NCBI GenBank assembly: GCA_023101885.1
Contig: JALPQD010000819.1
Span: 186,001 to 250,000, forward strand
Reading direction: 5' to 3'
Source: Typhlomys cinereus
Lineage: Eukaryota > Chordata > Mammalia > Rodentia > Platacanthomyidae
Length of the DNA: 64,000 nucleotides
Shown: positions 48,381 to 61,148 of the stretch, one piece after another
How positions within the stretch are numbered: position 1 is the first letter of the stretch
Layout: every line of letters starts with the position of its first letter
Notes under the pieces: generated by a model
What the model was told of the DNA's origin: nothing
Database searches by the model: none
Seen by the model: only the letters and a program-made list of their open reading frames with translations
Position numbers and translations under genes: made by a program

Positions 48381-49299
48381 CAGAGAACAACAATCAAAAA
48401 GTTACAGTCCAGGCTTCTACTGCTAGAAGCATCGAGATCAGCACTATGAGACTGAGCAAGAGCTGACTGGGGCAGGAATCTGAAAACTCTATGACTATTA
48501 GGGTCCTCAGCCTCTTCATCCTCTAGGTCTCAGGGAAACAAATATGGGGGCCCTTGTGGACACATGCTCTATTTTCTCACCAATTGTGTCCTGGTTATAC
48601 CAGTCTAGACTAAATGTTAACACAGGGCTAATGAATGAATGTGCCCCTGATGCCATGACATATTACAAACATGAAACATGTACCATCTGTTAGACTGCTA
48701 TGTCAGTCAGTATCATTGCTGGGCCAGGAGTTGACTTGGCGTGATGCCAGGCAATTGCCAAAGCATTCCTGCCCACAGCTGTTTGAGGGTCCACAGTGCC
48801 ACAGCAATGGGATTATGTTTAGGACCAGCCTGTCCCTCTTAGTCACCTTCCCAGGATCAATCCCACGATCCCATTTTTTCTTCCGTTACTTCCCCGGAAC
48901 CAAAGCTTCCCCACCCTTAACCCTTAGCTTTGTGCTAGACAGAATCACCGTGACTTCTGTGTTGGTGCTCTGAGAGTCCACCACTAACACTCCGCCCCAC
49001 CTCTTATGGCCAGGTTGCCCATCTATGCAAGAGTTCAAAGGTGTATGGCCAAGGTTGCTCCTCATCCAACCCATGAGGATGGTCTTTGGAAACAGGCTAT
49101 TCTCCAGCTCCCATTGTTTTCCCAAACCCACTCTACCTCTCAGCTCCAAAGGAAGAAGGCAGGATGGCTCTTCAAATTCCTCCGGTGTCTGCAATGGTAT
49201 CATGTCACTTCTCATTCTTCAGAGGATCTTTCAACTCAGGGCAATCAGAGGAGGGTATTGCTGACTCTAAGCAGGTGACAGGCCAATTCTTACAGTTTT

Positions 49300-49579
49300 T
49301 TTTTTTTAATTTTTTTTTTATTATTTATTCAATTGTGCATGTATGTGTATGCATGTGCGCGCGCATGTGTGTGTGTGTAGAACCACGGACGAATCGGGAA
49401 CCACCATGGACGCCTCCACCTCCTTCTGCCCCGGGATTCACAGGCTCCGCCCTACCAGGACCAGAAGCGCAGGCCGCCCCCGCGGAAGCCTGGCGTCTAT
49501 ACGTGGGATCTGGGATCCGAACTCAGGACCTTCCGCCTGCAAGGCAGAGGCTTAAACCCTGAGCCACCTCTCCAGCCCC
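49300..49579 (-). mobile_element. tRNA-headed SINE, antisense
   Basis: In reverse complement it starts GGGGCTGGAGAGGTGGCTCA and shares the body of the copies at 12195 and 35118, with a short internal loss. It is flanked by a perfect 15-bp target duplication, AATTCTTACAGTTTT (49285-49299 and 49580-49594). The tail on this strand is the T-rich run near 49300-49325 and a mixed GT run. Confidence 0.93.
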
Positions 49580-52500
49580 AATTCTTACAGTTTTAAGGAC
49601 ATCCTCTTCACCCCTAGGTCCCTTTCATGTGCACGCTCATGTGTTAGCAGATCTCCAGGAAACCTGATTAGAGGACTCCTGAAACCAAGTATGTTTCCCA
49701 TCTAGACACACACTTCCCAGGTGCCCAAAGTTGTGGACACCGACAGGTGCTGAAGAGGACAAGCTAATAAACCTCCAGGTGTCCCCTAGAATCATGGCCC
49801 TTCAACACTCAGACACAGCTGTGTCATGTCCAAGGAGCTGAGGCTCCTCATTGGAAGAAGCACTGTGGGGTAAAGGATATTTCCAGGATAGCCACTGAGC
49901 ACGTCCTGCTGTTCCCAGGCAAAACAGTCTACTCTCTCCACTGTACCTGACCTTGGTATTCATGATTTCTGTCAGTCATCCTGGCCCCAGTGACCCCCTG
50001 TATGCCTATCACAGGAACCACATGACATGACCATCTGCCCACAACGCAGGCCTGTGTGAAAGTGAAAATCAGTCCTGCACTGACCTGCCTCTGGCTTGGA
50101 CCAAACTATCAGGTCTGTCCAAACCTGTGGACCACACGTGTTTCCTCCCAGGCTGCTTCCCTTATTGTTCTTTACAAGGGCACTGTGCCAATAAGTCTTT
50201 GGCTCTACTGACTCTTTGGAGCTTTGCTCCCTGAAACCATGCAATCAGAGGTGTGGTGCTAGAGAGCTCCCTGAAATCAGCCAGTTGACTAGGGCTCTGG
50301 AGCAGTAATAACCTGCATGTGCTCAGGTGTTTATGAGACTCTCCTATGGGCTGTGTATGTGATAGAGACAGCCTGGGGTATAAGGCTGTATCTCTCATCT
50401 GACAAATGTTGCTGGGATGGCCGGCTGTGGAGAAGTGTCTCCCTAATGTAGAGGACAACCAGACAGATGACATGAATGGGTGTGACATCAAGGACAATGA
50501 AAGAGAGGGAGAAAGTTTGCTGCTGTGGTAACAGATAAGAGATTACCACAAAGTTTGGGGGTGACTATGAAATGAATAAAAGCTAAGTAGAAGTATGAAC
50601 TTCTCCTCACGTAGGACAGAGTTGGCCTCACCTCAAGTTAGTAACAGTCACAGAGACCAGGAGTCAAACCCCTGCTTTTGAAGGAAGCAGATATCCATAG
50701 ACAGCCAGGCACCCCAGTGTCACAGCACCTAAGTCATGCACAGCCTATGAAAACATGTGTGCTGAACAAAGGGAGAAGTGACATAATAGAGAAAATCTCT
50801 GAGCATCTCATACCCAGTGGTCTCTGAAAACTCGAAACCTGCTATGGATGATGCCCTTTTCCCATAAGACCATCAGAACCCCACTTCCTTCAGGGTGAAC
50901 CATCTTGAATGAGTCTTTGCCATACATGACAATCTCTCGTGGGAGATGCCTTCCTTACCTGTCTCTTGGAGGTCTGTGGATCATTTCACCTGACTGCTGA
51001 TCTTGTTATTTTAAAAGCAAGAAAGTGCTGGCTGGCCCTGAGCAGAGCAGATTCATCTCAGCCTGAAAACCACTGTACCTGGTAAGAAAAGAAAGGGGTT
51101 ACCAGTGCAGGAGACACTGGAGCTACTGAGCTGGGGCCGCCCCACTGTATAGGAATTGAGGTGTTCACCAGGGCTCTCTAGACTAATGACACAGGGGAGT
51201 TAGGGGTAACTACTCAGAAAAAAGGACTTGAAGCTCTGCCCAATTCCAAAGAGAGTGACAGCTACAGACTGGTCACTGCACAAAGGCTAAGTGTGAATGA
51301 CCACACAGGTTCAATTGGAGTGATTCATGATTATCCCTGCTGACTCTGAGACCACCCTAGGGAAAGGGCTCAGGAATCCTCCATTACTTCCGTGAATGGA
51401 GCATGGAACGACTTCAAGAGATAGAGTCCAATATCTGATAATTTGCCTTGTGCTCTTGAGTGGGATTGAACGTGTTAGCTGCACAGCTAGTGAGTAGTTT
51501 AGATACTTGCAGAATACAGGAAAATTGTTAACATTACAAAACCAAAACCTAAATGTGAAAGAAGCAAGGAAATCTTCCACAAATAAGCTTGGATTATCAA
51601 ATAGTGCTTTGTAACTGTGGCTGATTCTCCTAAATACGTTTGTGTACTTTTCAGTGTATTCAGGGTTATCTCAAGTATATACCATAGTTTAAATGTGCCT
51701 TCTGCAAATAGCACACTGGGATAAATCAAACCTGGAAACCATCCTGATGGGTGACATATAATATCATCTAATGTCCCCCACACTATCTATGTCATGTAAA
51801 AAAAAAAACCCCAGGGTCATTGGACCCGCATATATCATTTGAAGATTTCTCTCTGATAACATACTTGGTATTTGAATAATGGCTGAAATATCACAAGACC
51901 AGAGTTGAAAAGAAAATGCAGCCGACACAACAGCTCAGATCCATGGAGACATGGTCTCCCTGTCTGAGGGCAAACAAGGTTCAGATTCTTCTGTCCCCAG
52001 GGAGTGTTATGAAGACAAAACCAGCTATAAACACAGGTCTCAGCATGGTTTCCTGTGATTCTATCTGCCTGGAGGAAAAGAAGAAAGAGTTGAGGGAAAA
52101 AAAGGGAAGAGACACTCAGGATAAGGAGGATGTGGGTTAAATTGGCAGTGGATTGGGAAAAGTAAACAAGTTCACAGTCATCCTGCAGGGGCCTGGCAGC
52201 CTGGGATCCTTCTCTGGCATGTGTTGGCTACAAAGGAGCGGGGCCTTGTTAACTTATAACACAGAATGGAAGCTGAGTGGTGAAGGAGCCAATATAAGAG
52301 GATTAACATGGGGAACAATCTATCAGTCATTGTACTGGATACCAGAATGTCTTTTGTTGGGTGATGCAATCACAAATGGAGGATCATGGGCACCAAAGAT
52401 TGATAATTCATGCTTCCATGTTTGGGTTTACTTACATTTGTTACTGTTAGGTGAACACTGAATAAAATGTATCTATATGAGGCAAGGTGGAGAATAGGGA

Positions 52501-53189
52501 TTAATGTAAAACACCAATATTCACAACAGGAGGACAGTACAGACTTCAGCAATATTTCCCACCAGGTCACCCACACAGGACAGGGGAGGCCGTAGAAAAA
52601 ATAAGCCAAAGCTGATTCTCTGAGGAAGAAGTTTGATGGTCCAAGAAATATTTCAGCAGGCAAGCATGAAGATCTGGGGCAGTGATCTTTGAAACCCTGT
52701 CATCCTTCGTGGGCACTCTCCAATGAGGAAGGGGCACTCTCCTCTTCCCTTCTTTGTTCAGTTCCTCTATCCCCAGAAGATCCCCAGAGTAAGACTGGGC
52801 ACATCTCTCTACACAAAGGGATAAGAGGCCTGAGTGGATACAACATAAGCATTTGCTGGGTCCAAAGGACCTGCTCAGAGAAATGAGTGAAAACTCACTT
52901 TACCATAGAAGACCACAGAGACCCCTTCAGCAGACTCTGAAAGAACAGATACAGACTCATGCAGGGAGCATTGCAGAAGGATCAGAATGGTAAGGGAACT
53001 CAGAGCTCAAAATACTTATATTAGGCAGGAAGGGTGACTTTGAAGCTGTGTCTAGAAGGAAGAGGACAATCAGGGCAAGATGGGGACAGGGCACTGTCAC
53101 TAATGGGAACTTTGGAAATAAAGTCCACCTGGTAGAACCTGTTTGTTCAGAGATAAGGGGCCACATAACACAGGAACACACTTACTTAA

Positions 53190-53220
53190 TCAAAGCCAGA
53201 AAGCTCAGGAGACCTGACAT
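53190..53220 (-). pseudogene. Signal-peptide-like exon, M6 (altered donor)
   Basis: The first three codons changed, but an ATG remains in frame (MSGLLSFLAL). The donor at the usual place is gone; a GTAAGT a few bases further on could serve. The M3 counterpart near 27110-27145 has lost both ATG and donor. Confidence 0.33.
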
Positions 53221-53681
53221 TGCAATTGAGATTTAGGACCCACAGAATTCTTGGAAGGAGAACTCCCCCAGTAACTATTGTTGTGGCAGCAGAGTATTTG
53301 CAGGTTTGAATGTCTGTGTGGACAGCTGACTACCACCCAGGTGAAATCTAAGAGGTTTGTAGACTTGTCCAGAGACTCTGGGAAAAATTCAAGCAGTAGA
53401 GTTCAGTAGAAGCCCTGGGGGCCTGGAAAAGGAATATTTTAGACATGGAAATCCAGGAGGTGGCTCCCGGGCCCATACTCAGGACTATATAATGGAAAAG
53501 AGGAGACTTGCAGGGTGGTCCTGGGAAACACTGGGCTCCAAATGCAATGTACATGAAAGGGTAGTGAAATTGAGTTGTGTAAAAATCCTGTCTCAGAAAG
53601 CTAATGTGGAACACAGGCTGATGCCTCCTAACATCAACCTGGGGCCTCCATGCCCTCTTGCACAGGAGTATGTACACTCAC

Positions 53682-53689
53682 ATGCAAAT
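53682..53689 (+). promoter_or_regulatory. Octamer ATGCAAAT, block F, M6
   Basis: The same position and word as in M5. Confidence 0.3.
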
Positions 53690-55040
53690 ACAAAGCTCCC
53701 AGACCCTCCCACAGACCTGCTTCCTTACACAGCCGTAGATTACACTGGTCTCTACTCCTAACTCACATTTAGTATGGCCACTTGTCCAGGGACACACTGC
53801 AAATATCTCACCATAGGGCTCTGCATACAACAGACTTTCTTTGATTCTCACGCAGCCCTTCGACTTACCAGTTATGATGAGGCCAGCTCTGCTCCTTCAG
53901 AGGTCCTCCTTTTCCTGATGGAGAATTCAATGCTGTGTCCTCTCACCTCCACCTATGTGCCACAGTGGGCATGTTTCTGCTCTATCCCTCTCTCTTTCCC
54001 TAAGAAATACAATATTAATAATGAATCCAATTCTCTCTGCCCATTTTTGTCATCACCCTCTCCCAGACCCACCTTAAATCACCTGGCCCTGCTCACATGC
54101 TTCAGCTCTCAAGTCCAACCCAGCTTGCAGCTCCTAGATCAGCATGCAAGGTTCCACCATGAATCCAGGCACCAGGGTACTTCTGACTCAAATCTGTACC
54201 TCAGCAACCCAATTATGTCAGCCAATAAGCTCTGCCTCCTACCTCCAAGGTCTGTCAGATTCCAACTTCCACCTCCAGCCAAGAAGATCAGTTAGACCCC
54301 AAACGCTGCCTAAAGTTCAGAGGTCACTGGTCTGCCCTCCTCCTGGTGGAACTTCTCCCAATCTTACTTTACTATGCCACCCACACAGTACACAGCACTG
54401 ACCCGCACACTTTTCCTACATGTGCATGGCACTGCCCACTCTATCTAGCCCCCCAGGCCAGTGCCAAGTGCAGAGCTCACCTCATGGATCATGGCTCCAC
54501 CCTCCCTCCAACCCCTGAGAAGTCTTACTCCAAGCTCTGCCTATACCCCTCAGGACAAGACAAACTACAAGCTCCACCCAGAGTTTAGAGCTCATTGCCT
54601 GGCCCCGCCCCAAGCCTCCAAGTCCCCCCACACCCTGTCAGTATTTGTGGCCATGCCCTCAACTCTACTTCATCATTCCACCTTTCTCTCCCTCCTTTTG
54701 ACCCCGCCCACCCTGCAGGAACAACCAAAGCCTTCCCCGCACCTCAGACCTCAGTACATTCCAGTCAGCACTAGGTTTACAAACTCACAAGTCTGGGACT
54801 GGCCACATGGTTCAGAAGATCCCAGCTCAACAAGTCTCTCTTATGTCAGGCCATGTCCTTTGCTTTCTTCTCTAAGCCTTTCCCTCCTTCCTGGGGCCCT
54901 ATTTCAGCTGGACTTCTCATGTGGTCCCCTCCCTTCCTCCAGGTCCCACTGTTCCACCTCCTGCCTTCAGGTGGCCTGAAGCGCCTGGCATCTTGAGTTT
55001 TGCTCACCTGGCCAGATCCTATCAGCCACCTCCATTTTCA

Positions 55041-55062
55041 CAGCGTCCCCTAGAGGTCATTA
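55041..55062 (-). promoter_or_regulatory. CTCF-like motif, M6
   Basis: Minus-strand GACCTCTAGGGGACGCTG. It keeps the GCTG end of the long CTCF consensus, with one change in the first half (A to T in the CCAC) and one inside GGC. Confidence 0.5.
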
Positions 55063-55089
55063 TGGTGTATTGTGTCACTTACATAACTT

Positions 55090-55235
55090 CCTACTCATTA
55101 TGCATACAGCCTGAAGACTGGATCTGATTGCTTCCATATGTATAGGTGTGGTTTACTGGCATGCATTACTGTGTTCCGAGCATGTGAATACATCTGTATT
55201 TGCCTCTTTGAAAGGTGCTTTGCAGTTGGCAACAG
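55090..55235 (+). promoter_or_regulatory. Promoter-like block A, M6 (CCAAT lost)
   Basis: CAGTTG (55223-55228) is kept. The CCAAT box is mutated to GATTGC and the GC box region is deleted or altered. Probably inactive. Confidence 0.35.
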
Positions 55236-55481
55236 AGAACGCCAATCAAAAGCTGCAGTCCAGGCGTCCAGTGCCAGAAGCACTGAGATCAGCACCAGGA
55301 GGCTGAGCAAGTTCTGAAGGGCAAGATAAAGTCCTGGAGTGAGGACACACCTTGGTACTGATAAGCATTCACAGCTGGCTTGCTTAAGGTGGCAGACTTC
55401 TATAGTGAGGCCTTGCATGACAACATATCTAACTATGATGGGAAAGACAATGGCAGGCTCCTTTAATGCTGACAGGTTCAC
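55098..55481 (-). pseudogene. Hydrophobic open frame across block A, M6
   Basis: A minus-strand frame of 127 codons has a cysteine-rich part (CHLKQASCECLSVPRC) followed by a transmembrane-like stretch (LLSLLVLISVLLALDAW). Related frames are 28792-29100 in M3 (LLLSLVVLISVLLALDL) and 61362-61604 in M7 (LLVLISMLLAVDAW, shortened). In M1 the sense is on the plus strand near 8590-8800 and is stopped. A possible acceptor (CTCACTCCAG) precedes the hydrophobic part. The hydrophobic pattern recalls a four-pass membrane protein, but no family signature is clear and each copy has different ends, so I treat it as decayed. Confidence 0.35.
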
Positions 55482-57656
55482 TCTGAGAGAATAGCATGAC
55501 TTCAGGAGACCCCCTGAGACTAATGGGATGTATGTAAAACCTCAGAAGACACCAAACAGGGTAGAACACACAGAGCAGGACTGTACAGCAGAGCCTGGAT
55601 GGGACTCTGGGCACAATGCTGCTCATGCAGCCCATGCATAGAGCAGAATGACTAATATTCCCATCTGACCCTGGAAGGAATGTCCCAGCACTCTGAGCAT
55701 ATCTTGTCCTGCCCATATACTATATGCAGAGCACCCCTGGGGAACATGCAAAGACTGAGCTGAGATTCTACTTCCTGCACACAGCCTTCCCAGTATGGTC
55801 TATGACTTCTCATGGTCCAACATGCAGGCATGTGCACCCCTTTACAAAGGCTATTGGGCAGAAGGAGTGAAATCAGCTCATTGCTACATGGAGCCTTTGC
55901 CTCCTCAATCAGCCTCTCATTCTATCTATTTGTGCAGATAATACTGAAACTGCTGTGTCATTGGAAGATGCTGAGGTTATCTTACCAGGGAATGGACACA
56001 GAAGGTACACAAGCATTGATGGCCTCATGATCTATCTCATGGTCCGAATTCTCAGGATCAGGATGTGGGCTACAGCAGGATTAGAGGGAACATGGCACCC
56101 CAGGGTTCAGGAGGACTCACTGGCAGGGCCACCTGAGTCACAGGGCTTTGCACAGATGAGCTAGGTTCTGATAGCAAGGGTTGGGCTCAGCAGCTTGAGG
56201 TTGGAGCCAGACAGTGCTAGGCATGCAACATATGGAGCAGTAGGACACACAGATCTCCGAGTTTCTGGTGCTGGTGACATTGTGAGGAAGGAGAGAAGGC
56301 AGAATGCAGACTGTCCCTTTCAGCCCAGAGCCACATGCAAAACCCTGAGGCCCAACTAAATCAAGGGGTTCCTCCTCCTGTGTGTTTTCCATGGGCTTTG
56401 TGACCTCTGTCAGCATTGACCTTACACTGTGCTCACATGGTTGATCCCTAGCTGTGTTCACTCACTCCCTCAGATCTCCCAGTGAATCCACAGATGGCCA
56501 AGGGTCCTCATATCCAGACAATTTACATCTGGCCTGCTGTTGAGGAGAGCACCATTGAAATCTGATGAAACAGGAAGAACCAGGGGGTCCCACTGGTCAT
56601 TATGGTTTCAGGACTCTTCATAGACCATAGGAAGGTGGGGTCCAATGTATGTGAAAGATACTTTCTGATCTAGTCCAAGAACAAGTGACATGACTATTCA
56701 CTACCTAACCTCACCCAGTTTCAAAGCTAGCTATGCAATGACATCAGGACTACAACTGCATGAGAAAAGTGTGTCAGGAACATCAATGATCTTAGAAGAA
56801 ATATTAGTTCAGAGTGTGGGGGATAAAGTTTGCAAGGTCTCAGGGGTCTTCTACATCAAACAACTTTTCAGAGATCTGGGGTGGTGGAAATCACTCTAGC
56901 ATTTTCCCTTCCAAAGAAACTCACGGGTAACAGAATCTCACTCTTCCTAACCACTGTAAGTGTGCTAAGTCCATGTTAGCTTTTTGAGCCTAATTAAGTG
57001 ATCGTTCCTACACAAGCACTGAATAAGAATTCTTGTTCAACTATGATCGCAATTCTGTTCAAACTGAGACTAGTTTCCTCAATTGTTCCCATGAGGTCAT
57101 CTAAAGAAGATCATAGAACTTGGTTGAATCACAGGAACTTCCTAGTGATGTACCCAAAGCTCAATCAGCTGGCACCTTCTCAGATCCTCCTATGTCAATG
57201 TCAGAATGAATTTTCCTAGGGATAAAAATATACTTATATCCTTGAGTGCTGGCTTAGCCCCAGCACACGATTGTGGAACATTCAGGTCCTTGATGGTACC
57301 TCTTGGAACTGGGGCAGCACAGTGTGTGGGAATGTTGGCCTAGGAAAGCTCATTGTGCACTGATGAGAAAGCTCCCACCTTCAAGAATGGCCTTCCCTGG
57401 TTGGAAGCTTTGTCCTGGCCCAGCAATGTTCAAGACTCACTTGATCACCTTTCTGCAACAGAGGGGACATGAGTCAGATCATAAGTCTCTGGATTGAGCT
57501 GTAGGTCGGTGACAGCCATCCAGTCAGCTGTCTCTGATAGCTCACCATACAAACTATGTTATTACATCTCCCAAGCAGCATCCTTCTTGAGCACCAGAAG
57601 ACCTATCAAAAGAAACTAAGTAATCTACTAAAGAAAGAGGTTCATCATTCCCTTAC

Positions 57657-57675
57657 CTTGCTGGAAAGACGACAT
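57657..57675 (-). other. ATG exon with donor in block G, M6
   Basis: MSSFQQ followed by GTAAGG on the minus strand. H and A follow downstream on that strand, so this unit keeps the most complete context for a minus-strand gene. Confidence 0.38.
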
Positions 57676-60114
57676 CTCTAGCACATAGATGAGACCCACT
57701 GGTTGCCTCTGGGATCCCCATGACTCAAAAACCACACAGCAGCTGAAGACTTTTGGGTGGCTTGGCTTTCACGATGACTGCAGATGATTTAGTGGTGATG
57801 TTGCTCCCTCCTATCCACTAACAGCAGGGAGTATATCACCATACCATGTGTCTCTCCCTATCAGTAGGCAGTCTGACACCACCTGCCCTCATGACCTTCA
57901 CTCCTACTAAAGGGTGCACACAGGAATCTTCTCCACCATCCTACAATTCTATGAGGAGGGCAGCTATGCAATCATGTCAGCTGGGAACATCTCCCTCCCT
58001 GGTATTACCACATGCCCAGACTCTGGGTTTAAATTGCAGTAAATGAATCCTTGAATGCCTTACTGAGTTGGGGGAGTCTTCTCAGTGGCCTCATCAGCCA
58101 AATTGTTTCCTGTTCATTGATTTCAGTAAGAACTGAATAACTGGTTCATATTTGCACACTGAAAAGACACAAATATTTTGGTTTCATTTGAACAGGTAGT
58201 GGTGGTTTAGGGGTTTATTTCAGCTTAGGGTTGAGGAGGTGCACAATGGCTATAGGGGAGAGCAGAGCTAGTGTCAGTCTGGCTTTGCCAGTGCCCTGCC
58301 TGCACAGGAGGAGTCAGGGGCACTCTGAGGACTTTGTGTGTGGCCAAGGCTATTGCCTGTCCTTGACCTTCTGGAAAAGGGCTGTGCTGTGGAAGGAGTA
58401 TTGTGCATTCTTCCTAAGATCAGAAAAGAAAATGTGAGATTGGCTCAGTGAATGTGCTGTGCAGCTCTCAAATTGGGGCACAGTGTCTCAGGCAGTTATG
58501 ACCACAGGACCACACCTTCATACCTTCTAAGCAGTCCTTCACTGCCCTGTGATCACCCAAGGTCTCTGGGGCAGGATCCTGAAACCTTAGACTGTTAAGG
58601 TTCTCTGCCTCTTCATCCTCTAGGTCTCAGGGGAAAAAATGTGAGGGCTTTTGTGGTCACATGCTCTATTGTCTCACCAATTGTGTCCTGGTTATAGCAC
58701 CTAGAATAAATAATAACACAAGGCTAATGAATGAATGTGTCCCTGATGCCATGACATATTACAAACAGGCACCGCCTGTTTGCTTGCTGAGTCAGTATTG
58801 CTGCTGCTCCAGGAATTGTCTGGGCACAATTCCAAAGCACTGCTGTCCACAGCTGTGTGTGGATTCATGGAGCCACAGTGCTGGGCTCATGTTTAGGACC
58901 ACCCTGTCTGTCTTAGTCGGATTACCAAGATTAAATCCCAAGATCCCATTCTGTCTTCCCTCATTTTCCTGGAACCCATAGCTTTGTGTCAGACAGAAGC
59001 AGCATGACCTCTGTGTCAGTGCTCTGAGAACCCAACACTGACCACCACTTTCCTGGGGCAAGGATGTCAGTGAATGAATGAAATCAAAGGTGTCTGGACA
59101 GGGTTGCTCCTCATCCAACCTGTGAGGATGGTCTTTGGAAACTGACAATTTCCCAGCTTTTATTATGTCCCCTAAAATCCCTTCTGCCACTCAGTTCCAT
59201 GGACAGAAAGCAGGAGGGCTCCTCAGACTTCTTCAGTTTCTGGATGGCACCATGTCACTTCTGATTCATCAGGGATTCTGTTCAACTCAGGACAATCAGA
59301 GGAGAGTATTGCTGACTCTAAGCAGAAGACAGTGCAATTCCCTTTTAGGGACCCTCCCCTACAACCATGGGTGAATGCCTGCCCACCACTCATGTGCTAG
59401 CAGATCTCTAGAGAACCTGACAGCAGGAGCCCTGGAACCAGGACTGTTTCCCACCAGGACTCATGCTTTCCTGGTGCCCCAAGATGTGGCCACTGACTAG
59501 TGCTGAAATGGACATGCTAATAGATCTCCAGGGGTCCCCTAACCTCATGTGATGGAATCACATCCCCTCTAACATCCAGACACAGCTGTGTCATGTTCCA
59601 GGGAGTTGAGGCTCCTCATGGGAAGAGCACAGTGAAGCAGGAGACTCTTCCAGGATGGCCAGTGGGAATATCCTTCTGCTGCCCAGGCAAAATTGTCTCC
59701 TCTCACCACAGTGCCTGACCTTAGCATTAAGGCATTCTGTCAGTCATTCTGAAGCCAATGATCTATTGTGTGCCAGACACAAAAGCATGTGACATGGCCA
59801 TCCACCTACAACCCAGGCCTGTATGACCGTGAAGAACAATCTTCCTCTAACCTACCTCCAACTTGGAGAAAACTGTCAGGTGTGTCCAAACCTGTGGCCC
59901 ACACGTGTTTCCTCCCAGGCTGCTTCCTTATTGTTCTTTTCAAGGGCACAGGGGCCAATAAAGTCTTTGGCTCTATGGAAACACAGGGGCTCTGCTTCTT
60001 GAATCACACAATCAGAAATGTGGTGGTGCCAGAGAGCTCCCAGAAATCAGCCAGTCAACTAGAGGTATGGAACAGTACCATCCTGCATGTGTTCAGGTGG
60101 TAATGAGATTCCCG

Positions 60115-60700
60115 TGTTCAAGCTTGGGTTGCGGAGACTGCATGAGCCTCATGCAACTTCCCAAGCTAGAACCTGCTGCCATGCCTGGTGCCCATGTCAA
60201 CCTGCCTGACTGAGAGGATCAACCTGGAGAGGACAACAGCAAAAGCTCACTCTGGGACTTATGGGGTCTTGGGCATTCCTATAGTTAATTGTTGAAATCA
60301 AAAGGAGCTCATTCCTCCTCTGTGTATTTTAAAAATGCAGTCTCTGTTAAAAAAAATGTCAACTATGTAGGCTCAGCCCCATGACTATCCAGTAAAGCAT
60401 TATAGATTAGTTAAGTTTGGAAATACTGGGAGAATATTTCTGTTAAGTGCCTTTACTCTCAAGCAATGGGTTAAGTTCTTGAAAAAATGTCCACCCTGAA
60501 GGTGATTTTGCTGATTAGAAAATTATATGTCTATTGGAGGTGCAACATTCTTTACCCCAAAATTTTCTGTATAAAAGCTGTCACAAAAGTTTTAGTAAAT
60601 GGGTTCAGAATTCACTCGGCCTAGAGAGTTGCATGTTTCTGTTCTCCACCTGGTCCGGGGGAGCCCTGGTCTCAAGGCCGCGACTCTGGTCTGTGCCCCC
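60115..60700 (+). mobile_element. Solo LTR-like element at a deletion junction
   Basis: This sequence is absent from all other monomers. It starts TGTTCAAGC and has a TATA box (TATAAAAG at 60570-60577). The end is CpG-containing (CTGGTCCGGGGGAGCC, GGCCGCGACTCTGGTCTG), typical of the R-U5 part of a class II rodent LTR. No target duplication is visible, because the left flank is block B and the right flank is mid-block F. The 3' limit is uncertain by about 20 bp. Confidence 0.65.
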
Positions 60701-61148
60701 CCATGCCTCCAAGTCCATTTATGGCCATGCCCCCAACTCTAATTCATTATTCTACCCTCCTCTCCCTCATTTTGGCCCCACCCACCACACAGAAACAACC
60801 AAAACCTAGCCCCTACCTCAGACCTCATTACATTCCAGTCAGCACTGGGTTTACAAACTCACAACTCTGGTGCTGGACACATGGCTCGGCTGGTGCCATT
60901 TCAACAAGCCTCTCTCATGTGACCTCGCCCCTTGTCCCCTGCTGCTTATGCTCCTATGCCTCATCCTGAATTTTCTCACCCTTTTCTTCGCTAAGCCCTT
61001 CTCTGCTTCCTGTGGTCCTGGTCAGCAAGGCTCATCTGGCAGCTTCCCTTTCCTGCTGGTCCCACTGTTCCTCTTCCTTCTACCTTCAGATGACCTGAAG
61101 CATCCACCACCTTGTGCTCTGCACAATTGGGCAGATCCCATCACCCAC

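Larger units (their letters stand above)
40933..48629 (+). repeat. Monomer M5, lacking H and G
   Basis: The order is B 42890, C 43840, E 45650, F 46760-48180, A 48180-48470, then a jump at about 48470 into the region after G. It shares the extra segment (about 41618-42340) with M2, but without the SINE that M2 carries. Small deletions are visible at about 43165 and 43267 relative to M2. A long GA tract sits at 44130-44190. Confidence 0.87.
48630..58735 (+). repeat. Monomer M6, lacking block C
   Basis: B (50150) is followed at about 51240 by sequence downstream of C, a loss of about 700 bp including the GA-rich tract. E (52540), F (53660-55040), A (55040-55390), H (55810-56670) and G (57150-57850) are present. 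An antisense SINE lies at 49300-49579. The first third matches M3 closely, while 56690-56880 matches M0. Confidence 0.87.

Noticed and set aside
55260..55480. Assignment of the block A minus frame to the MS4A four-transmembrane family
   Set aside because: Only the hydrophobic spacing is reminiscent. No diagnostic motif is visible and other expected exons could not be found in order, so no family name is given.
60115..60700. Retroviral genes next to the LTRs
   Set aside because: Neither LTR is followed by a primer-binding site with gag, pol or env sequence. Both are solo elements.
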